33,065 nt of DNA from Streptomyces sp. S3(2020) (GTDB taxonomy: Bacteria > Actinomycetota > Actinomycetes > Streptomycetales > Streptomycetaceae), in contig NZ_JABERD010000105.1 of the NCBI RefSeq assembly GCF_013044505.1, positions 1 through 33,065 on the forward strand. Reading direction: 5' to 3'. Under the pieces are notes generated by a model, which made no database searches, was not told where the DNA came from, and was given only the letters and a program-made list of their open reading frames with translations. The position numbers were made by a program, and so were the translations under genes. Positions 1 to 7,606 of the stretch are shown here, piece by piece. The stretch's first letter is position 1, and each line of letters opens with the position of its first letter.

Positions 1-365
1 CCCTGGCGCTGAACGGCGGCGGGGGCGGCGGGGCCGGGGACGACACCACGCAGTCGCCGACCACCTCGACGACGCCCTCGGAGACGGCCAGCGAGTCGCC
101 GAGCGACGAGGCGACGGATGAGGCGACCGACGAGCAGACCGACGACGGTTCCGCCAACAACGGCTCGTCGTGGACCCCGTCGCCGACGCCGTCGTACACC
201 CCTTCGACGACCGCGGAGCCGACGACCGCGGAGCCGACGGACGAGCCGACGACCGCCGAACCGACGACCGCCGAGCCGACGACCGCGGAGCCGACGCAGG
301 AGCCGACGGAGACGGACGGCGGCACCGACGCGGGCGGCACCACCGGTGACGTAGAGGGCGGCTGA
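1..365 (+). CDS. C-terminal tail of a truncated protein, probably a membrane Ser/Thr protein kinase
   Basis: The reading frame is open from the window edge and ends with TGA at 363-365. The visible 120 residues start with a Gly-rich stretch and continue as a low-complexity tail rich in Thr, Ser, Glu, Asp and Pro. Repeated TTAEP units lie in the second half and a Gly/Thr-rich end follows. No catalytic motif is visible because the rest of the gene lies upstream of the window. Such acidic Thr/Pro-rich tails are typical of the extracytoplasmic part of actinobacterial PASTA-less Ser/Thr kinases, and kinases occur next to this response regulator/bkd region in other streptomycetes (from memory). The kinase assignment is therefore inference; a secreted or wall-spanning protein of another type is possible. 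Codon use has high third-position GC, supporting this frame. Confidence 0.6.
   Translation, partial: LALNGGGGGGAGDDTTQSPTTSTTPSETASESPSDEATDEATDEQTDDGSANNGSSWTPSPTPSYTPSTTAEPTTAEPTDEPTTAEPTTAEPTTAEPTQEPTETDGGTDAGGTTGDVEGG
205..301 (+). repeat. 15-bp tandem repeat coding for TTAEP units
   Basis: Several imperfect 15-bp units (acgaccgcggagccg and variants) encode Thr-Thr-Ala-Glu-Pro repeats in the tail of the truncated upstream protein. In-frame repeats of this sort change copy number easily and act as flexible linkers. Confidence 0.7.
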
Positions 366-381
366 CGCAGCAGTACACCTT

Positions 382-430
382 CACGCGCGCGTGCGGACCG
401 GAAACGGACCGTACGCGCGCGTGGTGTTTT
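382..430. terminator. Strong bidirectional terminator with a 19-bp stem and GAAA loop
   Basis: Arms 382-400 and 405-423 pair over 19 positions with one G-U pair and one A-A mismatch. They enclose the tetraloop GAAA and are followed by a T-rich run (GTGTTTT). It lies between two converging genes (stops at 365 on + and 445 on -), exactly where a shared terminator is expected. Confidence 0.75.
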
Positions 431-444
431 CCCCGCCGGGCGGC

Positions 445-1512
445 TCAGTCGGCGAAGGCCTCGCACACCGCCTCGTACTCCCGTGTCCACCACACCGCCA
501 GCGCCGAGGCGGCCGGGAACTGGGGGTCCGCGCGGGTGTCGCCGCGTTCGTAGTGCCAGCGCAGCATCCAGAAGTCGTTGAGGCGCTCCCACCACACCCG
601 GTGGACGGCCGCCGTCAGCTCCGAGGGCGTGGCGCCCGCCGTACGCCGGTACGCGCGCGCGTACGCCCTGACCCTCGGCAGGTCGAGCGCCCCCGCGGGC
701 CGTACGAAGAAGATCGCGGCGGCGCGTACGGCCTCCTCCGCGCGGGGCTGCACCCCCAGCCGGTCCCAGTCGACGATCGCGGCCGGGGCGTCCCCCTGGT
801 AGAGCAGGTTGAACGGGTGGAAGTCTCCGTGCACCCACCCCACGCATCCGCCCCGCGGCGGCCGCCGGTCCGCGTGCCGCTCCAGGAGCCGGTGCCGGGC
901 CAGTTCGTCGAAGGAGTCGGCGGGACGGTGTCGGCGCACGCGGGTGAGCAGGGCATCGATGAGGGCGAAGGTGTCGACGGGGTCGGCGCTCTCGACGCTC
1001 TCGACGCTCTTGGCGCGGGAGGCGGGCGTGGGATTCGGTGCGGGCGTGGGGACCTGCGGCGCGGCGTGCGTCCCGCTTCGCGCGCCCGGTGCTCGCCCCT
1101 GCACCGGCATCACCCGCTCCAGGCTCGCGTGCACCACCCCGAGCAGCGCCCCCAGCCGTCCGCACTGCTGCGGTGTCAGCTGGCCCCCGTGGCGGTGGCG
1201 GCCCTCGATCCAGGGGTGGAGGGCGTAGGCGTGGCCGCCGACGACCGCGACCGTGCGGCCGGAGCGGTCGGGCAGGGGCGGGGCGACGGGGACGCCCAGG
1301 ACCGCCAGCCGCTCGGTGGCGCGGTGCTGGCGGGCGATGGCGGCCGGGTCGGCGGTCTCGGGGTCGAAGTGGTGCTTGAGGAAGTAGTGGCCGCGGGTCG
1401 TGCGCAGGCGGTAGCCACGGTTCAGCAGCCCCTGGTCGACGGGTTCGCAGGTGACGGCGGAACCGGCGGCGTACTGGCTGAGGAGGGCCCGCAACGGGGG
1501 CGCGTGAGGCAT
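445..1512 (-). CDS. Aminoglycoside phosphotransferase (APH)-like kinase
   Basis: This 355-residue protein belongs to the APH/choline-kinase-like fold. The N-lobe contains a GYRLRTTRGHYFLKHH strand with the likely ATP-binding lysine. The catalytic loop is HGDFHPFN (H228, D230), followed by the metal-binding motif IVDWD. These are the two diagnostic motifs of the family. I chose ATG at 1512, because residues upstream (a Pro/Cys-rich stretch from 1560) look non-coding. A Ser/Ala/Pro-rich insertion near residues 150-185 is probably disordered. The substrate cannot be told from sequence; the family includes antibiotic, homoserine and small-alcohol kinases, and no neighbouring gene suggests a resistance role. 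The gene stands alone and ends at the terminator it shares with the upstream gene. Confidence 0.8.
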   Translation of the reverse strand: MPHAPPLRALLSQYAAGSAVTCEPVDQGLLNRGYRLRTTRGHYFLKHHFDPETADPAAIARQHRATERLAVLGVPVAPPLPDRSGRTVAVVGGHAYALHPWIEGRHRHGGQLTPQQCGRLGALLGVVHASLERVMPVQGRAPGARSGTHAAPQVPTPAPNPTPASRAKSVESVESADPVDTFALIDALLTRVRRHRPADSFDELARHRLLERHADRRPPRGGCVGWVHGDFHPFNLLYQGDAPAAIVDWDRLGVQPRAEEAVRAAAIFFVRPAGALDLPRVRAYARAYRRTAGATPSELTAAVHRVWWERLNDFWMLRWHYERGDTRADPQFPAASALAVWWTREYEAVCEAFAD

Positions 1513-1604
1513 GGGGGGTGGTACACAAGGGCGCGGCACGCGCCAGATGCTAGGGCACAAGCCGGGCCTGTGAGCTGGGAGTTGTCACAGACAGTCGCTT
1601 TCGG

Positions 1605-2027
1605 TCACGGCATGTGCGCGAAGTGACTCTCCAGGGCGCCGTCGGTCGAGTGGACCGTGCCGAACTGCGGCTCGACGCGCAGATAGACGGGCTCGTAGGG
1701 CTTGCCGTCCACGACCCGGGGCGCCGGCCCGAACCGCGCGAGCTCGGCGACCGTCGGCTCGTACGCCGTGCACTCGCCGACGACCTGGACGGACCACAGC
1801 CCCTCGCCCGGCCGGGCCGAGCTCAGGTTGTCCGCGCCGTAGGCGACGACGCCGCCGACGCACGCCCGGTGGTAGCCGCAGTTCCCGGGCAGTCGCAGCA
1901 GGAGCCGCCCGTCGTCCACGATGTGCCGGGCGAAGGCGAGGAAGGGCAGGGCGCGCATGCTGGTGGCCACCCGGCCGTAGTCGGTGCGGGCGAGCAGATC
2001 GACGGCGAGCTGTTCGTCGGAGGGCAT
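1605..2027 (-). CDS. Pyridoxamine 5'-phosphate oxidase-like FMN-binding protein
   Basis: The 140-residue product starts MPSDEQLAVDLLARTDYGRVATSM. It then shows the split-barrel pattern of small flavin-binding proteins: RVATSMRALPFLAFARHIVDDGRLLLRLP, then VVAYGADNL and a WSVQVVGECTAYEP strand. This matches the PNPOx-like superfamily in length and order of strands. A true PdxH would be about 210 residues, so this is a short relative likely to bind FMN, F420 or haem, not the B6 enzyme. The ORF extends upstream to 2225, but that extension is Arg/Pro-rich and overlaps the next gene, so ATG at 2027 is preferred. The substrate is unknown. Confidence 0.7.
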   Translation of the reverse strand: MPSDEQLAVDLLARTDYGRVATSMRALPFLAFARHIVDDGRLLLRLPGNCGYHRACVGGVVAYGADNLSSARPGEGLWSVQVVGECTAYEPTVAELARFGPAPRVVDGKPYEPVYLRVEPQFGTVHSTDGALESHFAHMP

Positions 2028-2130
2028 ACGACCAATGTCGGCCGTACGCGATGGTCGGGGCAGGGGTCTTTGGTCCCTAATACGGCCGCGAAACGCCCGC
2101 AATCGGCCCGCGCCACGCCCGCTGTGGGGC

Positions 2131-2796
2131 TCAGCGACGCTCCTGCTCGACCTGCATCCGTGCCACGTACGCCGCCGCCTGCGAGCGGCGCTCCATACCG
2201 AGTTTGGACAGCAGACTCGACACATAGTTCTTGATCGTCTTCTCCGCCAGGTGCAGCCGCTCGCCGATCGCCCGGTTGGTGAGCCCCTCGCCGATCAGGT
2301 CGAGAATCCTGCGCTCCTGCTCGGTGAGGTGCGCGAGCCGGTCGTCGCCCTTGGCGGTGCCGCCGTCCCGCAGCCGTTCCAGCACGCGCGCGGTGGCCAC
2401 CGGATCGAGGAGGGACCTGCCGGCGGCGACATCGCGTACGGCCGTCAGCAGTTCGTTGCCGCGGATGGCCTTGAGGACATATCCCGAGGCGCCCGCCATG
2501 ATCGCGTCGAAGAGGGCCTCGTCGTCGGCGAACGACGTCAGCATCAGGCACTTGATGTTCTCGTCCCCGGACCGGATCTCCCGGCAGACCTCCACCCCGC
2601 TGCCGTCCGGGAGCCGCACGTCGAGGACGGCCACGTCGGGCCGGGTGGCCGGGATCCGGACCAGCGCGTCGGCCGCCGTACCGGCCTCGCCGACCACCTC
2701 GATGTCGTCCTCCACCGAGAGCAGCTCATGGACGCCGCGCCGGACCACTTCGTGGTCGTCGAGCAGAAATACGGTGATTTTTCCGTCATCGCGCAC
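2131..2796 (-). CDS. NarL/LuxR-type two-component response regulator (apparently orphan)
   Basis: The 221-residue protein has an N-terminal receiver domain with acidic pocket D13/D14, phospho-acceptor D59 (AVLDVRLPDGSG), T87 and K109. The C-terminal LuxR helix-turn-helix (about 150-215) carries the signature LTEQERRILDLIGEGLTNRAIGERLHLAEKT in two pieces. It therefore binds DNA, usually as a dimer on an inverted repeat. No histidine kinase gene is adjacent, so it looks like an orphan. The start chosen is GTG at 2796, next to the conserved VRDDGKITVFLLDD. GTG at 2814 is an alternative with a better ribosome site (GGAAGA) and adds six residues. It is divergent from the first E1alpha gene and shares a control region with a 22-bp inverted repeat. 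The S. coelicolor counterpart, as I recall, is the orphan regulator SCO3818. Confidence 0.92.
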   Translation of the reverse strand: MRDDGKITVFLLDDHEVVRRGVHELLSVEDDIEVVGEAGTAADALVRIPATRPDVAVLDVRLPDGSGVEVCREIRSGDENIKCLMLTSFADDEALFDAIMAGASGYVLKAIRGNELLTAVRDVAAGRSLLDPVATARVLERLRDGGTAKGDDRLAHLTEQERRILDLIGEGLTNRAIGERLHLAEKTIKNYVSSLLSKLGMERRSQAAAYVARMQVEQERR

Positions 2797-3121
2797 GCGG
2801 CAAGTCAAACACACAAACTCTTCCCGTGACCTGGGCACCCGGGATAACGTGCCGTTGCTCCGGCCTCCTGCAAGGCTGTGACCAGCGACTGTTCCCGATT
2901 TTGCGTTCTTTACTTGGAAATCCAAGTAAAACCGCAGGTCAGGAGGGGTTTCACAGAATTGTGGAGCACTGGGTAACGTGCCTGTTGCAGGGCGCTCGCC
3001 GGGGCACCTGTCACGCCTGTTCCCGACCGGTCTCGCACCCACCCCGTGCGGCCATCGGGCTTCAGGTGAGCCGCACTGGCGCCCGGCGAACCCGGGTAGC
3101 CGGACCGACGGAGGAGCACAC
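2797..3121. promoter_or_regulatory. 325-bp divergent control region between response regulator and first E1alpha operon
   Basis: No gene is seen here. The region is less GC-rich than its surroundings, mostly around 2880-2975. It contains the perfect inverted repeat at 2909-2930, described separately, and an imperfect direct repeat: ATAACGTGCCGTTGC near 2844-2858 and GTAACGTGCCTGTTGC near 2973-2988, about 130 bp apart. The TAAC-containing blocks could include -10 elements, but I found no convincing -35 partner. A good ribosome site (GGAGGAG, 3113-3116 region) precedes the GTG start at 3122. Confidence 0.6.
2909..2930. promoter_or_regulatory. Perfect 22-bp inverted repeat, candidate operator
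   Basis: Arms TTTACTTGGA (2909-2918) and TCCAAGTAAA (2921-2930) are exact reverse complements around the spacer AA. It is AT-rich in a very GC-rich genome and lies 113 bp upstream of the response regulator start and 191 bp upstream of E1alpha. Size and symmetry fit a NarL-family dimer site. Autoregulation by the adjacent regulator is inference. Confidence 0.65.
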
Positions 3122-4300
3122 GTGACCGTGGAGAGCACTGCCGCGCGCACATCGCGACGCAGCGCCAGTACCAAGAGCACGGCCGGCAAGCGCACGTCCA
3201 CCAAGAAGCAGCCGGGCACCGAGCCCGAGCTCGTGCAGCTGCTGACGCCCGAAGGCAAGCGCGTCAAGGACGCCAGGTACGACAAGTACGTCGCCGGCAT
3301 CACCCCCGAAGAGCTCCGCGGTCTGTACCGCGACATGGTGCTCACCCGCCGCTTCGACGCCGAGGCCACCTCGCTGCAACGCCAGGGCGAGCTGGGCCTG
3401 TGGGCCTCGCTGCTCGGCCAGGAGGCCGCCCAGATCGGCTCCGGACGAGCCACCCGTGAGGACGACTACGTCTTCCCGACCTACCGTGAGCACGGCGTCG
3501 CCTGGTGCCGCGGGGTCGACCCGACCAACCTGCTGGGCATGTTCCGCGGCGTGAACAACGGCGGCTGGGACCCCAACACCAACAACTTCCAGCTCTACAC
3601 GATCGTCATCGGCTCCCAGACACTGCACGCCACCGGCTACGCGATGGGCATCGCCAAGGACGGCGCGGACAGCGCGGTCATCGCCTACTTCGGCGACGGC
3701 GCGAGCAGCCAGGGCGACGTGGCCGAGTCCTTCACCTTCTCCGCGGTCTACAACGCCCCCGTCGTCTTCTTCTGCCAGAACAACCAGTGGGCGATCTCCG
3801 AGCCCACCGAGAAGCAGACCCGGGTGCCGCTCTACCAGCGCGCCCAGGGCTTCGGCTTCCCCGGCGTGCGCGTGGACGGCAACGACGTGCTGGCCTGCCT
3901 CGCGGTCACCAAGTGGGCCCTGGAGCGGGCCCGCAACGGCGAGGGCCCCACCCTGGTCGAGGCGTACACCTACCGCATGGGCGCCCACACCACCTCCGAC
4001 GACCCGACCAAGTACCGGGCCGACGAGGAGCGCGTGGCCTGGGAGGCGAAGGACCCGATCCTGCGCCTTCGCCAGTACCTTGAGGCCTCAAACCACGCGG
4101 ACGAGGGATTCTTCGCGGAACTGGACGCCGAGTCCGAGGCGTTGGGCAAGCGAGTACGCGAGGCGGTCCGCGCCATGCCGGACCCGGACCACTTCGCCGT
4201 CTTCGAGCACGCGTACGCGGACGGACACGCGCTCGTCGACGAGGAGCGCGCCCAGTTCGCCGCCTACCAGGCGTCGTTCGCAGAGGAAGAGGGGGTCTGA
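3122..4300 (+). CDS. bkdA: 2-oxoacid (branched-chain or pyruvate) dehydrogenase E1 alpha subunit, cluster 1
   Basis: The 392-residue E1alpha binds thiamine diphosphate and decarboxylates a 2-oxoacid before transfer to lipoyl-E2. The ThDP motif runs from GDG (191-193) to NN (220-221). The loop YRMGAHTTSDDPTKYR (284-299) is the conserved segment that is phosphorylated in animal enzymes. Automatic annotation may call it acetyl-transferring PDH E1alpha, but streptomycetes normally use a homodimeric AceE for pyruvate, so a branched-chain role is likelier. The first 32 residues are an unusual basic Ser/Thr/Lys/Arg tail before the fold begins. The start is GTG at 3122, preceded by GGAGGAG. It is the first gene of a three-gene operon, and the E1beta gene follows 2 bp after its stop. 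Confidence 0.92.
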   Translation: MTVESTAARTSRRSASTKSTAGKRTSTKKQPGTEPELVQLLTPEGKRVKDARYDKYVAGITPEELRGLYRDMVLTRRFDAEATSLQRQGELGLWASLLGQEAAQIGSGRATREDDYVFPTYREHGVAWCRGVDPTNLLGMFRGVNNGGWDPNTNNFQLYTIVIGSQTLHATGYAMGIAKDGADSAVIAYFGDGASSQGDVAESFTFSAVYNAPVVFFCQNNQWAISEPTEKQTRVPLYQRAQGFGFPGVRVDGNDVLACLAVTKWALERARNGEGPTLVEAYTYRMGAHTTSDDPTKYRADEERVAWEAKDPILRLRQYLEASNHADEGFFAELDAESEALGKRVREAVRAMPDPDHFAVFEHAYADGHALVDEERAQFAAYQASFAEEEGV

Positions 4301-4302
4301 CC

Positions 4303-5298
4303 ATGGCAGCCGAAGCCGCAACATTCAAAAACGTGGCCCTGGCGAAGGCGATCAACGAATCGCTGCGCCGCGCCCTGGAGACGGACCCCAAGGTCCTCAT
4401 CATGGGCGAGGACGTCGGAAAGCTCGGCGGGGTGTTCCGGGTGACGGACGGACTCCAGAAGGACTTCGGCGAGGAGCGGGTCATCGACACCCCGCTCGCC
4501 GAGTCGGGCATCGTCGGCACCGCGATCGGCCTCGCGCTGCGCGGCTACCGCCCGGTGGTGGAGATCCAGTTCGACGGCTTCGTCTTCCCGGCGTACGACC
4601 AGATCGTCACGCAGCTCGCGAAGATGCACGCCCGCTCACTGGGCAAGGTCAAGCTCCCCGTCGTCGTACGCATTCCGTACGGCGGTGGCATCGGCGCGGT
4701 CGAGCACCACTCGGAGTCCCCCGAGGCGCTCTTCGCGCACGTGGCGGGCCTCAAGGTCGTCAGCCCCTCCAACCCCTTCGACGCGTACTGGATGATGCAG
4801 CAGGCCATCCAGAGCGACGACCCGGTGATCTTCTTCGAGCCCAAGCGGCGCTACTGGGACAAGGGCGAGGTCAACACGGAGGCGATCCCGGGCCCGCTGC
4901 ACAAGGCCCAGGTGGTCCGCGAGGGCACCGACCTCACGCTCGTCGCCTACGGCCCGATGGTGAAGCTCTGCCGGGAGGTCGCCGACGCGGCCGCCGAGGA
5001 AGGCAAGCACCTGGAGGTTCTCGACCTGCGCTCGGTGTCTCCCCTGGACTTCGACTCCATCCAGGCCTCGGTCGAGAAGACCCGCCGTCTGGTCGTCGTC
5101 CATGAGGCACCGGTGTTCTTCGGCTCCGGCGCGGAGATCGCGGCGCGGATCACGGAGCGCTGCTTCTACCACCTGGAGGCCCCGGTGCTCCGGGTCGGCG
5201 GCTATCACGCCCCCTACCCGCCGGCCCGCCTGGAAGAGGAGTACCTGCCGGGCCTGGACCGGGTGCTCGACGCCGTCGACCGTGCCCTGGCGTACTGA
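4303..5298 (+). CDS. bkdB: 2-oxoacid dehydrogenase E1 beta subunit, cluster 1
   Basis: This 331-residue transketolase-like beta subunit completes the alpha2beta2 E1. Family motifs seen are GEDVGKLGGVFRVTDGL, DTPLAESGIVGTAIGLA, the PYGGGIGAVEHHSES loop and the C-terminal PYPPARLEEEYLPGLDRVLDAV. The length is normal for the family. ATG at 4303 lies two bases after the E1alpha stop, and a purine-rich ribosome site sits inside the end of the E1alpha gene, so translation is probably coupled. The E2 gene begins 10 bp downstream. Its paralogue at 16111-17115 shares these motifs. Confidence 0.93.
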   Translation: MAAEAATFKNVALAKAINESLRRALETDPKVLIMGEDVGKLGGVFRVTDGLQKDFGEERVIDTPLAESGIVGTAIGLALRGYRPVVEIQFDGFVFPAYDQIVTQLAKMHARSLGKVKLPVVVRIPYGGGIGAVEHHSESPEALFAHVAGLKVVSPSNPFDAYWMMQQAIQSDDPVIFFEPKRRYWDKGEVNTEAIPGPLHKAQVVREGTDLTLVAYGPMVKLCREVADAAAEEGKHLEVLDLRSVSPLDFDSIQASVEKTRRLVVVHEAPVFFGSGAEIAARITERCFYHLEAPVLRVGGYHAPYPPARLEEEYLPGLDRVLDAVDRALAY

Positions 5299-5308
5299 GG
5301 AGAGGGTC

Positions 5309-6730
5309 GTGACGACGATGACGGAAGCGTCCGTACGCGAGTTCAAGATGCCGGACGTGGGCGAGGGCCTCACCGAGGCCGAGATCCTCAAGTGGTACGT
5401 CAAGCCGGGTGACGAGGTCACCGACGGCCAGGTGGTGTGCGAGGTCGAGACCGCCAAGGCGGCCGTCGAACTGCCCATCCCCTACGACGGTGTCGTCCGG
5501 GAGCTCCACTTCCCCGAGGGCACCACGGTCGACGTGGGCACGTCGATCATCGCGGTGGACGTGTCGGGCGGGGCCGCTCCGGCCCCGGTGGAGACCGCCA
5601 GGACCGCCCCGGAACCCGAGCCGGAGAAGAAGCCCGAGGGACGCCAGCCGGTGCTCGTCGGGTACGGCGTCGCCGTGTCCTCGACCAAGCGGCGCCCCCG
5701 CAAGGGCCCCCAGGTCCCGGTGCAGGAGCCCGCGCCGGTCCAGGAGGCCTCGGTCGCGATCCAGACCGAGCTGAACGGCCACGGGGTCCAGACGGCGGCT
5801 CCGGTGGCGGCGCTCAAGGAGCGCCCGCTGGCCAAGCCGCCGGTGCGCAAGCTGGCCAAGGACCTCGGCGTCGACCTGACGACGATCGTGCCGTCCGGCC
5901 CCGACGGCATCATCACCCGCGAGGACGTCCACGCGGCCGTGGCCGCGGAGCCCGCGGTCGTCGAGACGCCGGCGCCCACCGCCCCGGCCCCCGTCCGGGC
6001 ACCCGCGCCCGTACCGACGTACGACACGGCACGGGAGACCCGTGTCCCGGTCAAGGGCGTCCGCAAGGCGACGGCGGCGGCGATGGTCGGCTCGGCCTTC
6101 ACCGCACCGCATGTCACGGAGTTCGTGACGGTCGACGTGACGCGGACGATGCGGCTGGTCGAGGAGCTGAAGCAGGACAAGGACCTGTCCGGTCTCCGGG
6201 TGAACCCGCTCCTGCTCGTCGCCAAGGCGCTGCTGGTCGCCATCAAGCGGAACCCGGACGTCAACGCGTCCTGGGACGAGGCGAACCAGGAGATCGTGCT
6301 CAAGCACTACGTGAACCTGGGCATCGCCGCAGCCACCCCGCGCGGTCTGATCGTGCCGAACATCAAGGACGCGCACGCCAAGACGCTGCCGCAACTGGCG
6401 GAGTCGCTCGGCGAGCTGGTGGCCACGGCCCGCGAGGGCAAGACGTCCCCGGCGGCCATGCAGGGCGGCACCGTCACCATCACCAATGTCGGCGTCTTCG
6501 GCGTCGACACCGGTACGCCGATCCTCAACCCCGGCGAGTCCGCGATCCTCGCGGTCGGCGCGATCAAGCTCCAGCCGTGGGTCCACAAGGGCAAGGTGAA
6601 GCCACGTCAGGTGACGACCCTGGCGCTCTCCTTCGACCACCGGCTGGTGGACGGGGAGCTGGGCTCCAAGGTACTGGCGGACGTGGCGGCGGTCCTGGAG
6701 CAGCCGAAGCGGCTGATCACCTGGGCGTGA
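5309..6730 (+). CDS. bkdC: 2-oxoacid dehydrogenase E2 (dihydrolipoyl acyltransferase), cluster 1
   Basis: The 473-residue E2 is the core acyltransferase of the complex. Domains in order: one lipoyl domain (about 10-88) with the modified lysine in VETAKAAVEL (K50); an Ala/Pro-rich linker; a peripheral subunit-binding domain (PPVRKLAKDLGVDL, about 175-210); a second Pro-rich linker; and the catalytic domain ending in SFDHRLVDGELGS with H444 and D448. A single lipoyl domain is usual for branched-chain E2. The start GTG at 5309 follows AGGAG by 6 nt; the ATG nine bases later is too far from it. It is the last gene of the operon, followed by a 16-bp repeat array and a terminator. No E3 gene is present, so the complex must borrow lipoamide dehydrogenase from elsewhere. 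Confidence 0.92.
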   Translation: MTTMTEASVREFKMPDVGEGLTEAEILKWYVKPGDEVTDGQVVCEVETAKAAVELPIPYDGVVRELHFPEGTTVDVGTSIIAVDVSGGAAPAPVETARTAPEPEPEKKPEGRQPVLVGYGVAVSSTKRRPRKGPQVPVQEPAPVQEASVAIQTELNGHGVQTAAPVAALKERPLAKPPVRKLAKDLGVDLTTIVPSGPDGIITREDVHAAVAAEPAVVETPAPTAPAPVRAPAPVPTYDTARETRVPVKGVRKATAAAMVGSAFTAPHVTEFVTVDVTRTMRLVEELKQDKDLSGLRVNPLLLVAKALLVAIKRNPDVNASWDEANQEIVLKHYVNLGIAAATPRGLIVPNIKDAHAKTLPQLAESLGELVATAREGKTSPAAMQGGTVTITNVGVFGVDTGTPILNPGESAILAVGAIKLQPWVHKGKVKPRQVTTLALSFDHRLVDGELGSKVLADVAAVLEQPKRLITWA

Positions 6731-6794
6731 GGCATGAGTGCCGAGAGGTATGAGTGCCATAGGGCATGAGTGCTCTAAGGCATGAGTGAAGGGG
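6731..6794 (+). repeat. Four tandem 16-bp repeats directly after the E2 stop codon
   Basis: Units at 6731-6746, 6747-6762, 6763-6778 and 6779-6794 share RGYATGAGTGCC followed by a variable 3-5 bp end. The array abuts the E2 stop and runs into the terminator stem. Each unit contains ATGAGTG, so in-frame ATG and TGA codons recur in shifting frames. Confidence 0.85.
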
Positions 6795-6819
6795 CCGGCG
6801 TTCTCCCGCCGGCCCCTTC
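6788..6819. terminator. Bidirectional intrinsic terminator between E2 and bpa
   Basis: Arms 6788-6800 and 6807-6819 form a perfect 13-bp GC-rich stem with the loop TTCTCC, with A/T pairs at the base on both sides. It sits between two converging genes, so it should stop transcription from both strands. Confidence 0.85.
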
Positions 6820-6830
6820 GTTTACGTGGT

Positions 6831-7385
6831 CTACAGGTAGGGCCCGCCCGAACGGCCGCCCGTGTGGCCGTCCTCGCCCTCGTGGCCGACACCGGGCGGC
6901 AGTGCCCGCCGCATCTGCTCCAACTGCGCCCGCGCGGCCATCTGCTGGGCGAACAGCGTGGTCTGGATCCCGTGGAAGAGACCCTCCAGCCAGCCGACCA
7001 ACTGAGCCTGCGCGATACGCAGTTCGGCGTCGCTCGGGGTCGCCCCGTCCGTGAACGGCAGCGAGAGCCGCTCCAGCTCCTCGACGAGCTCAGGGGCCAG
7101 ACCGTCCTCCAGCTCCTTCACCGAACTACGGTGGATCTCCTTGAGCCGGACCCGGCTCGCCTCGTCCAGGGGTGCCGCCCGCACTTCCTCCAGAAGCTGC
7201 TTGATCATGCTGCCGATCCGCATGACCTTGGCGGGCTGCTCCACCATCTCCGTCACCGGAATCTCGCGGGAGTCCTCGTCCCCGGTGCCCCCCAGCGCCA
7301 TTCCGTCCTGGCCCACGACCAGGATCTGGGGTTGCTCGGGCGACCGTTCGTTCCTCGGCATCTCCATGCCGCCATTCTCTCGCAC
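6831..7385 (-). CDS. bpa: Bacterial proteasome activator (Bpa/PafE family)
   Basis: The 184-residue product matches the Bpa family. It has a variable N-terminus followed by ILVVGQDGMALGG and REIPVTEMVEQPAKVMRIGSMIKQL. The helical body contains VGWLEGLFHGIQTTLFAQQMAARAQLEQM. The C-terminal motif GGPYL corresponds to the GQYL end that docks on the 20S proteasome in mycobacteria. Family knowledge: Bpa forms a dodecameric ring that opens the actinobacterial 20S core without ATP and helps degrade unfolded substrates such as the repressor HspR. The GTG start at 7385 is preceded by GAGG at suitable spacing; ATGs at 7367 and 7361 are alternatives. The gene is monocistronic, convergent with E2 and divergent from the low-complexity protein gene. 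No proteasome subunit gene lies in this window. Confidence 0.88.
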   Translation of the reverse strand: MRENGGMEMPRNERSPEQPQILVVGQDGMALGGTGDEDSREIPVTEMVEQPAKVMRIGSMIKQLLEEVRAAPLDEASRVRLKEIHRSSVKELEDGLAPELVEELERLSLPFTDGATPSDAELRIAQAQLVGWLEGLFHGIQTTLFAQQMAARAQLEQMRRALPPGVGHEGEDGHTGGRSGGPYL

Positions 7386-7606
7386 CGGTACACCTCATCA
7401 CTGGGGTGCCCCCCGTGGAGGGTGATCCACCGTTTACGGTCCGGATTACAGTACGGAAGTTTCCGTCACTCGCCGCCCCCGCGGGCCTGGGTGAGACGGA
7501 GCGGCCGCGCCTCGCTGGGGGAGGTCGAGCCGCGCAGCTCGGCCTGTTTCGGCACTTCGGCGGCGCCCGGAATGCCGGAAGTCCAAGCCGGTGTGACGCT
7601 GGTCCC

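Noticed and set aside
391..1626. 411-residue + strand ORF over the phosphotransferase gene
   Set aside because: It is an antisense shadow: no domain, Arg/Gly/Val-rich shadow composition, while the - strand shows clear APH motifs.
7453..7466. ACGGAA-GT-TTCCGT dyad between bpa and the low-complexity gene
   Set aside because: Six-bp arms only and no second copy in the window; too weak to call an operator.
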